This document shows, one piece after another, positions 34,385 to 43,589 of a stretch of 64,000 nucleotides of DNA. The DNA is taken from contig JAHDQM010000018.1 of the NCBI GenBank assembly GCA_018433835.1, forward strand, positions 1 through 64,000, given 5' to 3'. The DNA comes from Methanoculleus sp. (GTDB taxonomy: Archaea > Halobacteriota > Methanomicrobia > Methanomicrobiales > Methanoculleaceae). Under the pieces are notes generated by a model that worked only from the letters and a program-made list of their open reading frames with translations, did no database searches and was not told the DNA's origin. Each line of letters begins with the position of its first letter. Position 1 is the stretch's first letter. The translations under genes and the position numbers were made by a program.

Positions 34385-35532
34385 AGGTCGAGCCCCCGCA
34401 TCCGCTCTACCGCCTCGTTGATCCGCTCGATCGACCGGGTGATGGCGAACCGGACGAACCCCTCGCCGTTCCCGCCGAACCCCACGCCCGGGGTCGCGAC
34501 GATCCCTGCCTGGTCGAGGAGCTTTGCGGCAAACGCCATGCAGTCGTCGACCGGCACCCAGACGTAGAAGGTGGCCTTCGGCGCCCGGACGTCAAACCCG
34601 ATCTCGGAGAGTCCCTTCACGAGCACGTCTCGGCGCTCCTGGTAGACCGAGCAGGCCTGCCGCACGCAGTCCTGGGGGCCGGTGAGCGCGGTGATCGCGG
34701 CGTGCTGGATGGCGTCGAACGCGCCGGAGTCGACGTTGGTCTTGACCCGGCCGAGTCCGGCGACGATTCCCGGGTTCCCGCAGGCCATGCCGATCCGCCA
34801 CCCGGTCATGTTGTAGGTCTTCGAGAGCGAGTGCATCTCGATCCCCACCTCCATGGCGCCGTCCGCCTCGAGGAACGAAGGCGCCCGGTAGCCGTCGAAG
34901 GTGATCTCGGAGTAGGCGTTGTCGTGGACGACGACGATGTTGTGCTCCCGCGCGAACTCGACGACCTCTTCGAAGAACGAGAGGGGAGCCGTCGCGGCGG
35001 TGGGGTTGTTTGGGTAGTTGATGAACATCAACTTCGCCTGCCTCACCGTCTCGGCGGGGATATCCTCGAGTACCGGGAGAAAACCGTTCTCTGCCCGGAT
35101 GGGCATCTCGTGGACCTTTCCCTCGGCAAAGAGCGTGGAGGTCTTGTAGACGGGGTACCCGGGGTCGGCAGCGAGGACGACCTCTCCGGGGTTGACGAAT
35201 GCCTCGGCGATGTGAGCGATGCCTTCCTTCGACCCGATGAGTGCGAGCGTCTCCTTCCTCGGGTCGAGGTCGACCCCGAACCGATTCCGGTACCATTCGG
35301 CCACCGCCTCGCGGTAGGCAAGCATGCCGGTGTAGGAGGGGTAGTGGTGGTTCTTTTCGTCGCGGGCTGCGGCGCAGAGGGCCTCCACGATATGCGGCGG
35401 GGTGGGGAGGTCGGGGTCGCCGACCCCGAGATCGATGACGTCGACGCCCTGGCGCCGTTTCTCCTCTTTCATCTCGTCAATGCGCGCAAAAAGGTAGGGG
35501 GGGAGGTGATCCATGCGTCTCGAGTACATCAT
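34381..35532 (-). CDS. dapL: LL-diaminopimelate aminotransferase
   Basis: 383 residues, fold-type I aminotransferase. The PLP lysine is in [21 protein letters not shown], with [12 protein letters not shown] and [15 protein letters not shown] around the cofactor. The N-terminus [38 protein letters not shown] matches DapL, which makes LL-diaminopimelate directly from tetrahydrodipicolinate. Pairing with lysA supports that over generic aspartate aminotransferase. ATG 35532 or 35529 starts it. A TATA-like ttaaatag at about 35555-35565 suggests a very short leader. Confidence 0.93.
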   Translation of the reverse strand: MMYSRRMDHLPPYLFARIDEMKEEKRRQGVDVIDLGVGDPDLPTPPHIVEALCAAARDEKNHHYPSYTGMLAYREAVAEWYRNRFGVDLDPRKETLALIGSKEGIAHIAEAFVNPGEVVLAADPGYPVYKTSTLFAEGKVHEMPIRAENGFLPVLEDIPAETVRQAKLMFINYPNNPTAATAPLSFFEEVVEFAREHNIVVVHDNAYSEITFDGYRAPSFLEADGAMEVGIEMHSLSKTYNMTGWRIGMACGNPGIVAGLGRVKTNVDSGAFDAIQHAAITALTGPQDCVRQACSVYQERRDVLVKGLSEIGFDVRAPKATFYVWVPVDDCMAFAAKLLDQAGIVATPGVGFGGNGEGFVRFAITRSIERINEAVERMRGLDL

Positions 35533-35643
35533 CAGATATTGCGCGTGGAACCCTATTTAATTTCTTACTCGCGGTGGAAAGGCTCCCGACTGATCCCGGA
35601 CCGGTAACGCTGATACGATCTTGCGCCCAACGGTGTACCGGAC

Positions 35644-36843
35644 ATGAACGACCAGGATCAGCGTCCCGTGTATATGGACCATGCGGCGACGACATTCATG
35701 AAACCCGAGATTCTTGCGGCGATGGCCCCGTATTTCTCCCGATACTTCGGTAACCCCTCGTCCCTCTACCGGTTTGCCCGCGAGTCCCGGAAGGGCGTTG
35801 AGGGGGCGCGGGAAGCGGTCGGAGCGGCCCTGGGGGCGAGCACGGACGAGATCTTCTTTACCGCCGGCGGCAGCGAGGCCGACAACTGGGCGATCAAGGG
35901 GGCCGCTCTCGCGAACCGGGAGCGCGGCGACCACATCGTCACCTCCGCAATCGAACACCACGCCGTCCTCCATACCTGCGAATGGCTCGAGAAGCAGGGG
36001 TTCTCCGTCACCTACCTCCCTGTCGACGAGTTCGGCCGGGTGGACCCGGGCGATGTCGGGGAGGCGATCACCGACCGGACGACCCTCGTCTCGGTGATGA
36101 CGGCGAACAACGAGATCGGGACGATCCAGCCGGTGGCAGAGATCGGGAAGGTCGCGCACGACCACGGCGTCCTCTTCCACACCGACGCGGTCCAGGCGGT
36201 CGGGGCGGTGCCGATCGACGTGGAGCGAATGGGGATCGACCTCCTCTCGCTCTCCGGGCACAAGTTTTACGGCCCCAAGGGAACCGGGGCGCTCTATATC
36301 CGGCGGGGGACCCGGATAGAGAACCTCATCCACGGCGGCGGGCAGGAACGGGGACGGCGGGCCGGGACCGAGAACGTCCCCGGCATCGTCGGGCTCGGGA
36401 GGGCGATCGAACTCGCGACCGCCGATATCGAAGGGCACAACCGCCGGATCGCGGCGATGCGGGACCGGCTGGTCCGGGGGATTCTCGGTTCGATCCCGGA
36501 CGCCCGCTTGAACGGCCACCCGACCGAGCGGCTCGTAAACAACGCGAGCTTCAGCTTCCGCTACGTCGAGGGCGAGTCGATCCTCCTGCTGCTCGACGCC
36601 CGCGGGATCTGCGCCTCCACGGGGAGTGCCTGCTCCTCGGGATCGCTGGAACCGTCGCACGTGCTGCTCGCGACCGGGCTCTCCCACGAGGAGGCGCACG
36701 GTTCGCTCCGGCTGACGCTTGGCGACGCCAACACGGCGGAAGACATCGATTATGTCCTTGAAATCCTCCCTGATGCGATCGGGCGGCTGCGGCGGATATC
36801 GCCACTGACGCCTGCCCACGCCCGGATACCGGAGGTCGACTGA
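35644..36843 (+). CDS. nifS: Cysteine desulfurase NifS/IscS
   Basis: 399 residues. The N-terminus VYMDHAATTFMKPEI is diagnostic. The PLP lysine is in LSLSGHKFYGPKGTGALYIR and the persulfide cysteine loop is STGSACSSGSLEPSHVL. It frees sulfur from cysteine for Fe-S clusters. It abuts nifU (stop and start share 36843 region as TGATG), forming a two-gene cluster-assembly unit. The longer, flexible Cys loop is of the NifS/IscS class. Confidence 0.97.
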   Translation: MNDQDQRPVYMDHAATTFMKPEILAAMAPYFSRYFGNPSSLYRFARESRKGVEGAREAVGAALGASTDEIFFTAGGSEADNWAIKGAALANRERGDHIVTSAIEHHAVLHTCEWLEKQGFSVTYLPVDEFGRVDPGDVGEAITDRTTLVSVMTANNEIGTIQPVAEIGKVAHDHGVLFHTDAVQAVGAVPIDVERMGIDLLSLSGHKFYGPKGTGALYIRRGTRIENLIHGGGQERGRRAGTENVPGIVGLGRAIELATADIEGHNRRIAAMRDRLVRGILGSIPDARLNGHPTERLVNNASFSFRYVEGESILLLLDARGICASTGSACSSGSLEPSHVLLATGLSHEEAHGSLRLTLGDANTAEDIDYVLEILPDAIGRLRRISPLTPAHARIPEVD

Positions 36844-37283
36844 TGTATACGGAAAAAGTGATTGCAGAGTTCACGAACCCCGAGAACGTGGGTGAGATAG
36901 CGGACGCCGACGGCGTCGGCGAGGTCGGGAGCCCGGCCTGCGGGGACATCATGAAGATCTACCTGAAGATCGAGGGTGATAAGATCACCGACGCCCGGTT
37001 CCAGACTTTCGGGTGTGCAGCGGCGATTGCCTCGAGTTCCATGACCACCCGGATGATCCGGGGCATGCCTCTATCTGAGGCGTGGGAGTTCTCGAACGCC
37101 GACGTGGTGGATGCCCTCGGTGGCCTTCCGCCGGCGAAGGTGCATTGCTCGGTCCTTGCCCGCGACGCCGTCCGGGCCGCTATCAACGACTACCGGACCC
37201 GTCGGGGGCTCGAGCCCCGGGAGACGGGATCCTCGCGGTGCTGCGACGGGGCCGGGTGCGGTTCCAAACCGGAGAACGATTAA
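36843..37283 (+). CDS. nifU: Fe-S cluster scaffold NifU/IscU-type protein
   Basis: 146 residues. The three scaffold cysteines are in SPACGDIMKIY (with the conserved Asp), FGCAAAIASSSM and KVHCSVLARDA. It has the N-terminal NifU domain only. A short Cys-rich tail (SRCCDGAGCGSKPEND) is unusual and could bind a metal or accept sulfur. It receives sulfur from the adjacent NifS and passes clusters on. Translation is coupled to nifS. Confidence 0.95.
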   Translation: MYTEKVIAEFTNPENVGEIADADGVGEVGSPACGDIMKIYLKIEGDKITDARFQTFGCAAAIASSSMTTRMIRGMPLSEAWEFSNADVVDALGGLPPAKVHCSVLARDAVRAAINDYRTRRGLEPRETGSSRCCDGAGCGSKPEND

Positions 37284-37308
37284 ATACGGGCGGTACGAAG
37301 GTAAAACC

Positions 37309-37626
37309 ATGGCTCTCCCGGAATTTGTTGTGGTCTTCTGCACGGCCCCTGCCGGCGAGGCGGAGAAACTTGCAAAAGCGCTCGTCGATGCACGCCTCGC
37401 TGCCTGCGTGAACGTTACCGATGTGCAGTCCTGCTTCCGGTGGGAGGGCACGGTCAAGAGCGAGCCCGAACGGCTCCTGGTCATCAAGACGCAGCACCGC
37501 CTGCTCGACCCGCTTGTCGCCCGGATCCGGGATCTCCACAGTTACGACCTCCCCGAGATCATCGCCATTCCCATCGTCGGCGGCTACGCCCCGTACCTTG
37601 ACTGGGTCCGGGAGGAGACGGTCTGA
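37309..37626 (+). CDS. cutA: CutA-type divalent-cation tolerance protein
   Basis: 105 residues: FVVVFCTAPAGEAEKLAKALVDARLAACVNVTDVQSCFRWEG and HSYDLPEIIAIPI, the full CutA fold. It forms stable trimers. Its link to copper tolerance comes from E. coli and is uncertain in archaea. A TATA-like taaatacg lies at about 37281-37288, placing initiation just before ATG 37309, so a second transcript may start here. It overlaps fdhD by one base (TGATG). Confidence 0.95.
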   Translation: MALPEFVVVFCTAPAGEAEKLAKALVDARLAACVNVTDVQSCFRWEGTVKSEPERLLVIKTQHRLLDPLVARIRDLHSYDLPEIIAIPIVGGYAPYLDWVREETV

Positions 37627-38372
37627 TGGAGATCGTCTGCCGCGCCGGGATCCAGGTGACGGGCGACGGCGCGCGCGAAGTCCACGACGATATCATCGTC
37701 GAGGACCACGTCCGGCTCTTTTTGAACGGCGAGTACCTCACGACCCTGGTGGCGAGCCCCGGCCGCCTGGACGATCTCGGGGCCGGGTTTATTGTCTGCG
37801 AGGGGCTGGCGGACAGGATCGACTCGGTGGAGGTCTCGGAGAGGGACGTGCACATCGTCGCCCCGATCAAAAAGGACATCCGGCTCGAAGTGGAGTCGTC
37901 CGGCGGTTACCGCGTGCTCGGCGAGCCCAAAAAGGTCGCCTCGTCGATCACGGTCACGGCGGACGGCATCCGTGCGGTCACGGCGGCGATCGAGTCCGAT
38001 GCCTGGCGGAGGACCGGCGGCGTCCACTGCTCGGTCCTTTTCTGCGACGGCGAACTCGTCACCCGGGCCTGCGACGTCGGCAGGCACAACACCGTCGACA
38101 AGGTCGTGGGCCATGCGGCCCTAAAGGGGCTCGACCGGTCGGCCTGCATCCTCGGGTGCACCGGGAGGCAGCCGGCGGGGATGGTGGCGAAGGCGGCGAA
38201 TGCGGGTATCCCGATCGTCGTCTCCCGCGCCGCCTCGACCGACCGCGGCATCCTCACGGCGGAGCAGGCAGGGCTCACCCTGATCGGTTTCTCGCGGGGT
38301 GAGCGGTTCACCATCTACACGCACCCGGAACGTGTGCCCGACGTTTTTGAAATACTGGAGAAGACGAAATGA
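37626..38372 (+). CDS. fdhD: Formate dehydrogenase accessory sulfurtransferase FdhD
   Basis: 248 residues. It carries the FdhD blocks VRLFLNGEYLTTLVASPGRLDDLGAGFIVCEGL, GGVHCSVLFCDGELVTRACDVGRHNTVDKVVG and LGCTGRQPAGMVAKAANAGIPIVVSRAA. FdhD moves sulfur from a cysteine desulfurase to the molybdopterin cofactor of formate dehydrogenase. Its place beside nifS/nifU supplies the sulfur donor. The Cys pair used by the E. coli enzyme (CxxC) is not evident; here VHCSVLFC offers a C-x4-C. Methanoculleus relatives use formate, so the enzyme is expected. Confidence 0.95.
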   Translation: MEIVCRAGIQVTGDGAREVHDDIIVEDHVRLFLNGEYLTTLVASPGRLDDLGAGFIVCEGLADRIDSVEVSERDVHIVAPIKKDIRLEVESSGGYRVLGEPKKVASSITVTADGIRAVTAAIESDAWRRTGGVHCSVLFCDGELVTRACDVGRHNTVDKVVGHAALKGLDRSACILGCTGRQPAGMVAKAANAGIPIVVSRAASTDRGILTAEQAGLTLIGFSRGERFTIYTHPERVPDVFEILEKTK

Positions 38373-38845
38373 TGACGGAGAAGAACGAAAAGACCGCGCT
38401 GATCCTGCTCGGGTGCCCGCAGGTGCCCGTCCAGACGAGCATGGCGCTCTACCTGGTGCACGGCCTGAAGCAGCAGGGCATCCGGCCGGTGATTGCCGGG
38501 ACAGCGGCGGCACGGAAACTGATGGAGGTGGCCGACCCGGACCGGCACTACGTTTCGGAGATGACCGATCTCGACGCCGCCATCGACGAGATCACGGAGA
38601 AGCAGCGGGACTTCGACCTCTGCTTCGTCTTCATCCACAACGACTCGGGAGTTGCGTATGCCGGGACGATGGCCTATATATCAAAGGCACGGCTGTATGC
38701 GCTCCTCTTCGGGGAGCACGCGCAGGACCTTGCCGGCGAGATAGAATTCCCCTGCGAGGTCGTCGCGGCAAAGGCCGTGCACAACCCCATGCCGCTGAAG
38801 CACAGACTCGACGAGGTGATGCAATGGGCTGTCTCGAAGCGATGA
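38369..38845 (+). CDS. DUF1890 methanogen protein
   Basis: 158 residues. ALILLGCPQVPVQTSMALYLVHGLKQQG starts a Rossmann-like alpha/beta fold; FDLCFVFIHNDSGVAYAGTM is the other conserved block. The family occurs in methanogens and has no proven function. It overlaps fdhD (ATGA at 38369-38372) and the DUF1894 gene (ATGA at 38842-38845), so all three are co-translated. Confidence 0.9.
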   Translation: MMTEKNEKTALILLGCPQVPVQTSMALYLVHGLKQQGIRPVIAGTAAARKLMEVADPDRHYVSEMTDLDAAIDEITEKQRDFDLCFVFIHNDSGVAYAGTMAYISKARLYALLFGEHAQDLAGEIEFPCEVVAAKAVHNPMPLKHRLDEVMQWAVSKR

Positions 38846-39102
38846 AACCCGAGATCATTCTCTCGCAGTCCTCTTTTAAGGAGGCGCGGGAGTACATCAG
38901 GAAGAACGTCCGGGAGTACCACGAGGTCGAGCCGGGTTATCGGATATTCGACATCCACATCATCGGCGTGCCGCCGCTCTATGTCGGCATCGAGGGCGAG
39001 CACCTGATCTTCCCCTACACCAAGCCCTGCCACGGGACGTTCGTGGTGAAGGTCCCAGGCGGCGAGGAGATTACGCGGCTTCGGGAGAGGAAGGGGAAGT
39101 AG
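38842..39102 (+). CDS. DUF1894 methanogen protein
   Basis: 86 residues from the ATG overlapping the DUF1890 stop; ATG 38824 is an in-frame alternative. Conserved stretch YRIFDIHIIGVPPLYVGIEGEHLIFPYTKPCHGTFVV. Always close to DUF1890 in methanogens as far as I recall, so the two may form a complex. Function unknown. A T6 run at about 39104 ends the transcript. Confidence 0.88.
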   Translation: MKPEIILSQSSFKEAREYIRKNVREYHEVEPGYRIFDIHIIGVPPLYVGIEGEHLIFPYTKPCHGTFVVKVPGGEEITRLRERKGK

Positions 39103-39376
39103 CCTTTTTTCGGTTCTTTTCGGGGGTGGGGCGAGGTGTCGCGTGGTTTGCGCGGCAGGGCACTTTCCAGCCCCCGCTCGACAGGCTGTTTCCGGACGCT
39201 ATAGACTGTCCGGGGTGACAATGCAGGTAGACGCTCCGGTCGGGTCTTCGGGGAATCACCCCCGGCGTTTATGCCGGCGCTCAGGAGCAGTCGAAGGGAC
39301 TGATCCGGGACACCAAGTATTGAAACAACAGAAAAGAGCGAAATTTTGCAGCACTGTTAAAAAGAGGAGTGAGAAA

Positions 39377-39856
39377 TCAGTTCTCTTCCCGGTTGAGGTG
39401 GATGATGAAGGCTACTGCAGTGTCCCCATCTTCAGCGTCCCCGTCCCGGAGATGTCGGAGTTCGATCTCATCGGGTCCGATAAAGTCACCGATCGTGTAG
39501 CCGGAATCGTGGTCAACCATGTAGATCTCCCCATCGCTGGCGATGACGCCCGACAGATTCTCGGAATAGACGATACCGTCACTCCGTGAATACTCCTTAT
39601 AGCCGGTAAAGACCGGTCCATCCTGTGCCGTGATGTGGTACCGGGACGTATTGCCTCCGCGGAACCCGAGGGTTGCGTTGATCCCGGCTGTTGTTCCGGA
39701 CCAGACTCCGACAATGTCCGGGGCGGATGTTGAGGTGACCTGCGTACTTCCCGGCGTTGAAGCGGCTGTGTCGGGCTGGTTCTGTGTGCAACCGGCGGTT
39801 ATTAGAAACAGGCCGAGAGCAAACACAACGAGAAACGAAAGCGACGTTCTTTTCAT
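39377..39856 (-). CDS. Secreted lipoprotein of unknown function
   Basis: 159 residues. The signal peptide LSFLVVFALGLFLITAGC ends in a lipobox, so the Cys at about residue 23 is lipid-anchored. A Thr/Ser/Pro linker follows (TAASTPGSTQVTSTSAP), then a beta-rich domain with DIVGVWSGTTAGINATLGF and YMVDHDSGYTIGDFIGPDEIELR. This resembles small beta-barrel secreted domains common in Methanomicrobia ('VVGTW' type), but no function is known. It is monocistronic. Confidence 0.85.
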   Translation of the reverse strand: MKRTSLSFLVVFALGLFLITAGCTQNQPDTAASTPGSTQVTSTSAPDIVGVWSGTTAGINATLGFRGGNTSRYHITAQDGPVFTGYKEYSRSDGIVYSENLSGVIASDGEIYMVDHDSGYTIGDFIGPDEIELRHLRDGDAEDGDTAVAFIIHLNREEN

Positions 39857-40511
39857 AGTGCTCTATTAGATGCTCTCTGCTAATAAATCCTGCAGATTTT
39901 ACCGTAATGCGTTTTTAGAACCCGTAAAACGAACCATGACAATCTGTGGGCCGCCGGATGCCATAACCCTGCGATGAATGTTGTTAAGGCCTTATCGGGG
40001 TAAAACAGTGCCGGTTTCCCACGGACGGTGGACACGATGAGGGTGGTTCTGGAATCCCTCAAAAAACCGATCCGGCACTCCCGGTAAATCCAGCAGGCGC
40101 TCCAGCGCTCGTGGATCGGATCTAGCTCCCCCAAAAAGAGTGAGCGTTCTGTCTCCTCTACCTGAATCATAGTCCCGGAACAGCGCCGGGTTCTGCCGGT
40201 GTCTCCGCCAGCGCCGGACCCGGTAGACGCCCCCGATCAGCACCGGACCGATCCTGATCTTCTATGCCCGGGACGTTTATCGTCGTTATCGCCCATTCCC
40301 GTGGAGCATCCTCTTCCGGAGCGTGGGGACCGACCCCGGACCGGTCCACCGGACGCGCTGTAAATGAATGAGGTATAAATTCCGCGAGGGCGGTACGTAC
40401 TTTATTGAAAACGATCGCGGAAACCTGCGGCAACCGGTCCCGAAACAACTACCGGGAATCTGCGTTACAGTCGATACGAGCGGGTGCCGGGCCCTGCATA
40501 CGAGTGAGACC
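39857..40511. other. 655-bp gap with signalling-gene promoter
   Basis: No convincing gene. A minus-strand open frame at 39880-40170 and others have no family traits. Near the right end, ggtataaatt at about 40371-40380 is a TATA box for the following kinase, placing initiation near 40400 and giving a leader of about 110 bases. Confidence 0.5.
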
Positions 40512-42869
40512 ATGAGCGAACCGTTGAGCGTGTTGTTAATCGGGCAGAACCCCGACGATCGCTGGAGTATCCGGGAGATGCTCGGGGAGTGCGGGCGCGA
40601 AGTTGAGTTGATGCGGTGCGAACGCCCGGAAGAAGGGGTTGCCGCGGTATCGGGCGGTGGAGTCGATGTGGTGCTCCTCGACCTCGATCTTGCTGGCGAC
40701 CGGGGGACGGCGGTCTTCGACCGCCTGCGCCGGGCGGCGCCCGACATCCCGATCATCGTGCTCACCGCGGCGGGAGAAGACCCCGCCGCGCTCCGTGCGA
40801 TGCAGCGCGGCGCGCAGGACTACCTGGTCAAAGGAAAGACCGACGCCGAACTGCTCTGCCGGGCCGTCAGGTACGCGCAGGAGCGGACGCGGGTGGAACT
40901 CGCGTTCAGGCACTCGGAGGCGATGTACCGGAGGCTGGTCGAGAACCTCAACGAAGGCGTCCTCGCCGTGGACGAGGCCGGCCTCATCACCTTCGCAAAC
41001 CCGCGCATGGAGGAGATCCTCGGCTGCCCGGCGGAACGCCTGATAGGCTCGCCGTTCGCCGGGTTCCTCGATGCCGCCGGCCGGAGCGGGGCCACCGGAA
41101 ACCCGTTCTGCCGGCTGACCGATCAGGGGCAGGAGTTCGAACTGGACCTCCTCCACAGCGACGGGAGAAGCGTCCACGCGCTCGTGGTCACCTCGCCGAT
41201 CGTCGATGCCTCCGGCGCCTTTTCGGGATGTCTTGCCGGGGTGCTCGACATCACCGACCGCAAAAGGGCGGAGGGGGCGCTCAGGCAGAGCGAGCAGAAA
41301 TACCGGCTCGTCGTGGAGAGCCTCAGCGAGGGGATATGGGTGATCGACCGGGACGCCTGCACGTCGTTTGTCAACCCCCGGATGGCGGAGATGCTCGGCT
41401 ACGCCCCGGAAGAGATGATTGGAAACTCCCTCTATTCGTTCCTCTCCCCTTCCTGCGGCGCCTCGATGCGGGGTCGCCTGAGTCGACGGGGCGACGGCGC
41501 CCGGGAGCAGTACGAGTGCGAATTCGTTCGCAAAGACGGCGGCCGCATCACCGCGCTGATGATCGCGTCCCCGTTCACCGACGATTCCGGTGAGTTCCGG
41601 GGTTCGATCGCCGGCGTGATGGACATCACCGAGCGCAAACGAGCGGAAGAAGAGATCCGCATCCGGAACGAGCAGCTTATGGTGCTCAACCAGGTGGTCG
41701 GCGTCTCGGCAGCCTCCCTCTCTCTTGCCGAACTCCTGGAAGAGTCGCTCGAGAAGACGCTCGAGATGATGGGGTTCGACGTCGGCATCGTTTATATGCT
41801 CGATGCCGAGCGCAAGCGGGCGCTGCTGCAGCACCAGAAGGGGTTGCCCCCGTCGGCCATGTCACGGAGCCGTATCATCAAGGTCCACCACTGGCCGTTC
41901 AACTTCGTCTTCATCGCAGGCCAGCCACGCTACATAGAGCAGCAGCCCGACCTGAGCTCCATTGAGGCGGGCATACTCGAGGAGTTCGAGGTCTCGGCAC
42001 TCGCCTGCATCCCGCTCATCGCCGAATCGGTCGTCGTCGGGGCGGTTTATATCGGCAGCAGGACGAAGGAATCCCTCTCCCGCGAGGAGATGACGCTCCT
42101 GGAGATGGTAGGCAAAGAGATCGGGTCGGTTATCCTGAAAGGGATGCTGCACAAGAAACTGGAGGCGGCGAACCGGGAGGCGAACCTGTATCTCGACATC
42201 ATGACGCACGACATCAGGAACACCGAGAACGTCTCGGGCCTCTATGCCGATCTCCTCATCGAGATGCTGGAGGGCGAGGGCGCGCTGTACGCGAGAAAGA
42301 TCCGGAGCAGTATCCAGAGGAGCGCAGAGATCCTGGGCAACGTCACCACGATCCGCCGCATTCACCACGATCCGCCCGATGCCGGGCCGGTCGATCTCGA
42401 TCTCGCCGTCAGGGAGGAGGTCGCCGCCTTCCCGGACGTTGCGGTTGAGTTTTCGGCCAGCCACCGTCGGGTCTGGGCGGACGACCTCCTCTCAGAGATC
42501 TTCGCGAACCTCATCAGGAACGCCGTCGAGTTCGGCGGTCCGGAGGTCAGGATCGCCATACGGGTGGAAGATTATGATGGCGAGAGCGTAATGGTCTCCG
42601 TCGAGGATACCGGGCCGGGCATACCCGACCCGATGAAGGAGTCAATCTTTTCCCGGTTCGAGCGGGGGTGGGTCGGGGGATGCGGCGACGGGCTCGGGCT
42701 CTTCATCGTCCGCACCCTCGTCGAGCGCTACGGCGGCACCATCCGCGTGCAGGACCGGGTAGAAGGGCGGCCGGATCTCGGTGCGGCGTTCAGGTTTACC
42801 CTCCGTGAGTTCCTCCCTGCCGGGGACGACGAAGACGACGGGTATCAGGACGAAGAGGAGTGCGAATAA
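40512..42869 (+). CDS. Hybrid sensor histidine kinase (REC-PAS-PAS-GAF-HisKA-HATPase)
   Basis: 785 residues from ATG 40512; an upstream ATG at 40368 overlaps the TATA box and is rejected. An N-terminal receiver domain (phospho-Asp in VVLLDLDLAGDRG, Lys in YLVKGKTD) is followed by two PAS domains (about 135-250 and 260-380, each ending ITDRKRAE/ITERKRAE) and a GAF domain (about 395-550). The phospho-acceptor helix reads DIMTHDIRNTENVSG (His near 566). The ATPase has N box LIRNAVEFG, G1 DTGPGIP and G2 GDGLGLFIVRTL. It is cytoplasmic, with no membrane helix. Partners are unknown; the N-terminal receiver may take phosphate from another kinase. Confidence 0.92.
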   Translation: MSEPLSVLLIGQNPDDRWSIREMLGECGREVELMRCERPEEGVAAVSGGGVDVVLLDLDLAGDRGTAVFDRLRRAAPDIPIIVLTAAGEDPAALRAMQRGAQDYLVKGKTDAELLCRAVRYAQERTRVELAFRHSEAMYRRLVENLNEGVLAVDEAGLITFANPRMEEILGCPAERLIGSPFAGFLDAAGRSGATGNPFCRLTDQGQEFELDLLHSDGRSVHALVVTSPIVDASGAFSGCLAGVLDITDRKRAEGALRQSEQKYRLVVESLSEGIWVIDRDACTSFVNPRMAEMLGYAPEEMIGNSLYSFLSPSCGASMRGRLSRRGDGAREQYECEFVRKDGGRITALMIASPFTDDSGEFRGSIAGVMDITERKRAEEEIRIRNEQLMVLNQVVGVSAASLSLAELLEESLEKTLEMMGFDVGIVYMLDAERKRALLQHQKGLPPSAMSRSRIIKVHHWPFNFVFIAGQPRYIEQQPDLSSIEAGILEEFEVSALACIPLIAESVVVGAVYIGSRTKESLSREEMTLLEMVGKEIGSVILKGMLHKKLEAANREANLYLDIMTHDIRNTENVSGLYADLLIEMLEGEGALYARKIRSSIQRSAEILGNVTTIRRIHHDPPDAGPVDLDLAVREEVAAFPDVAVEFSASHRRVWADDLLSEIFANLIRNAVEFGGPEVRIAIRVEDYDGESVMVSVEDTGPGIPDPMKESIFSRFERGWVGGCGDGLGLFIVRTLVERYGGTIRVQDRVEGRPDLGAAFRFTLREFLPAGDDEDDGYQDEEECE

Positions 42870-43006
42870 ACACCGCCGGGTTTCCCCGTCCGGAGCACCC
42901 CCCTTCAGGGCCGGACCAACGCGCATTGTCGGCTTTACGTCGGGGCGGGGGCTGACGTTTCGCCCCGCATCAAAAGATTTAAGCCGCACGGTCACTATTT
43001 AGCGTC

Positions 43007-43492
43007 GTGACATCTGTATACGTCCGGGTTACCCAGTTCTTTGCGGCGATCGCGGTCTGCCTGTTTGCGGGGTTCATCGGGTCGATCTTCACGACACCGG
43101 CCATCCCGACCTGGTACGCCGGTCTCGTAAAACCCGCCCTGACGCCTCCCGCGTGGGTCTTTTCTCCAGTCTGGACGGTGCTCTATATCCTCATGGGCAT
43201 CGCACTCTATCTCGTCTGGAGCAAGGGGTGGGGGCAGAAGAACGTGCATGTCGCCACGGCGATCTTCGCCGTCCAGCTGGTCTTGAATGCCTTCTGGTCG
43301 TACCTCTTCTTCGGAATGCAGGCACCGTACTTCGCCCTCATCGTGATCATGCTCCTCTGGATTGCAATCATCATGACGATAGCCGCCTTCTACCGGGTAT
43401 CGGTACCCGCAGCGGTGCTCCTCGTCCCCTACCTTCTCTGGGTGAGTTTCGCGGCCTACCTCAACTACGGGATCTACATCCTCAACCCGTAG
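43007..43492 (+). CDS. tspO: TspO/MBR family membrane protein
   Basis: 161 residues, five membrane helices. Conserved TTPAIPTWYAGLVKPALTPPAWVFSPVWTVLYILMGIALYLVW, NAFWSYLFFG and the C-terminal YLLWVSFAAYLNYGIYILNP. Family members bind porphyrins and tetrapyrroles. GTG 43007 is the start; a TATA-like atttaag at about 42975 puts initiation at or near this codon, so the transcript is probably leaderless. A ccccg-ttttt-gggg terminator-like sequence follows at about 43505. Confidence 0.93.
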   Translation: MTSVYVRVTQFFAAIAVCLFAGFIGSIFTTPAIPTWYAGLVKPALTPPAWVFSPVWTVLYILMGIALYLVWSKGWGQKNVHVATAIFAVQLVLNAFWSYLFFGMQAPYFALIVIMLLWIAIIMTIAAFYRVSVPAAVLLVPYLLWVSFAAYLNYGIYILNP

Positions 43493-43589
43493 AACCACTG
43501 ACCTCCCCCGTTTTTGGGGTGCAAAGGCAGGCTGACGAACCTGAGGCCTGCGGGGATGCGCTGCACCCCGGGTCATGGCGACGAGAATC

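Noticed and set aside
39880-40170. 96-residue minus-strand gene
   Set aside because: No ribosome site, no recognisable fold and composition like non-coding DNA; kept as a gap.
40368-40511. Upstream extension of the hybrid kinase
   Set aside because: The first ATG overlaps a TATA box and the extra residues have no homology; the receiver domain starts right after ATG 40512.
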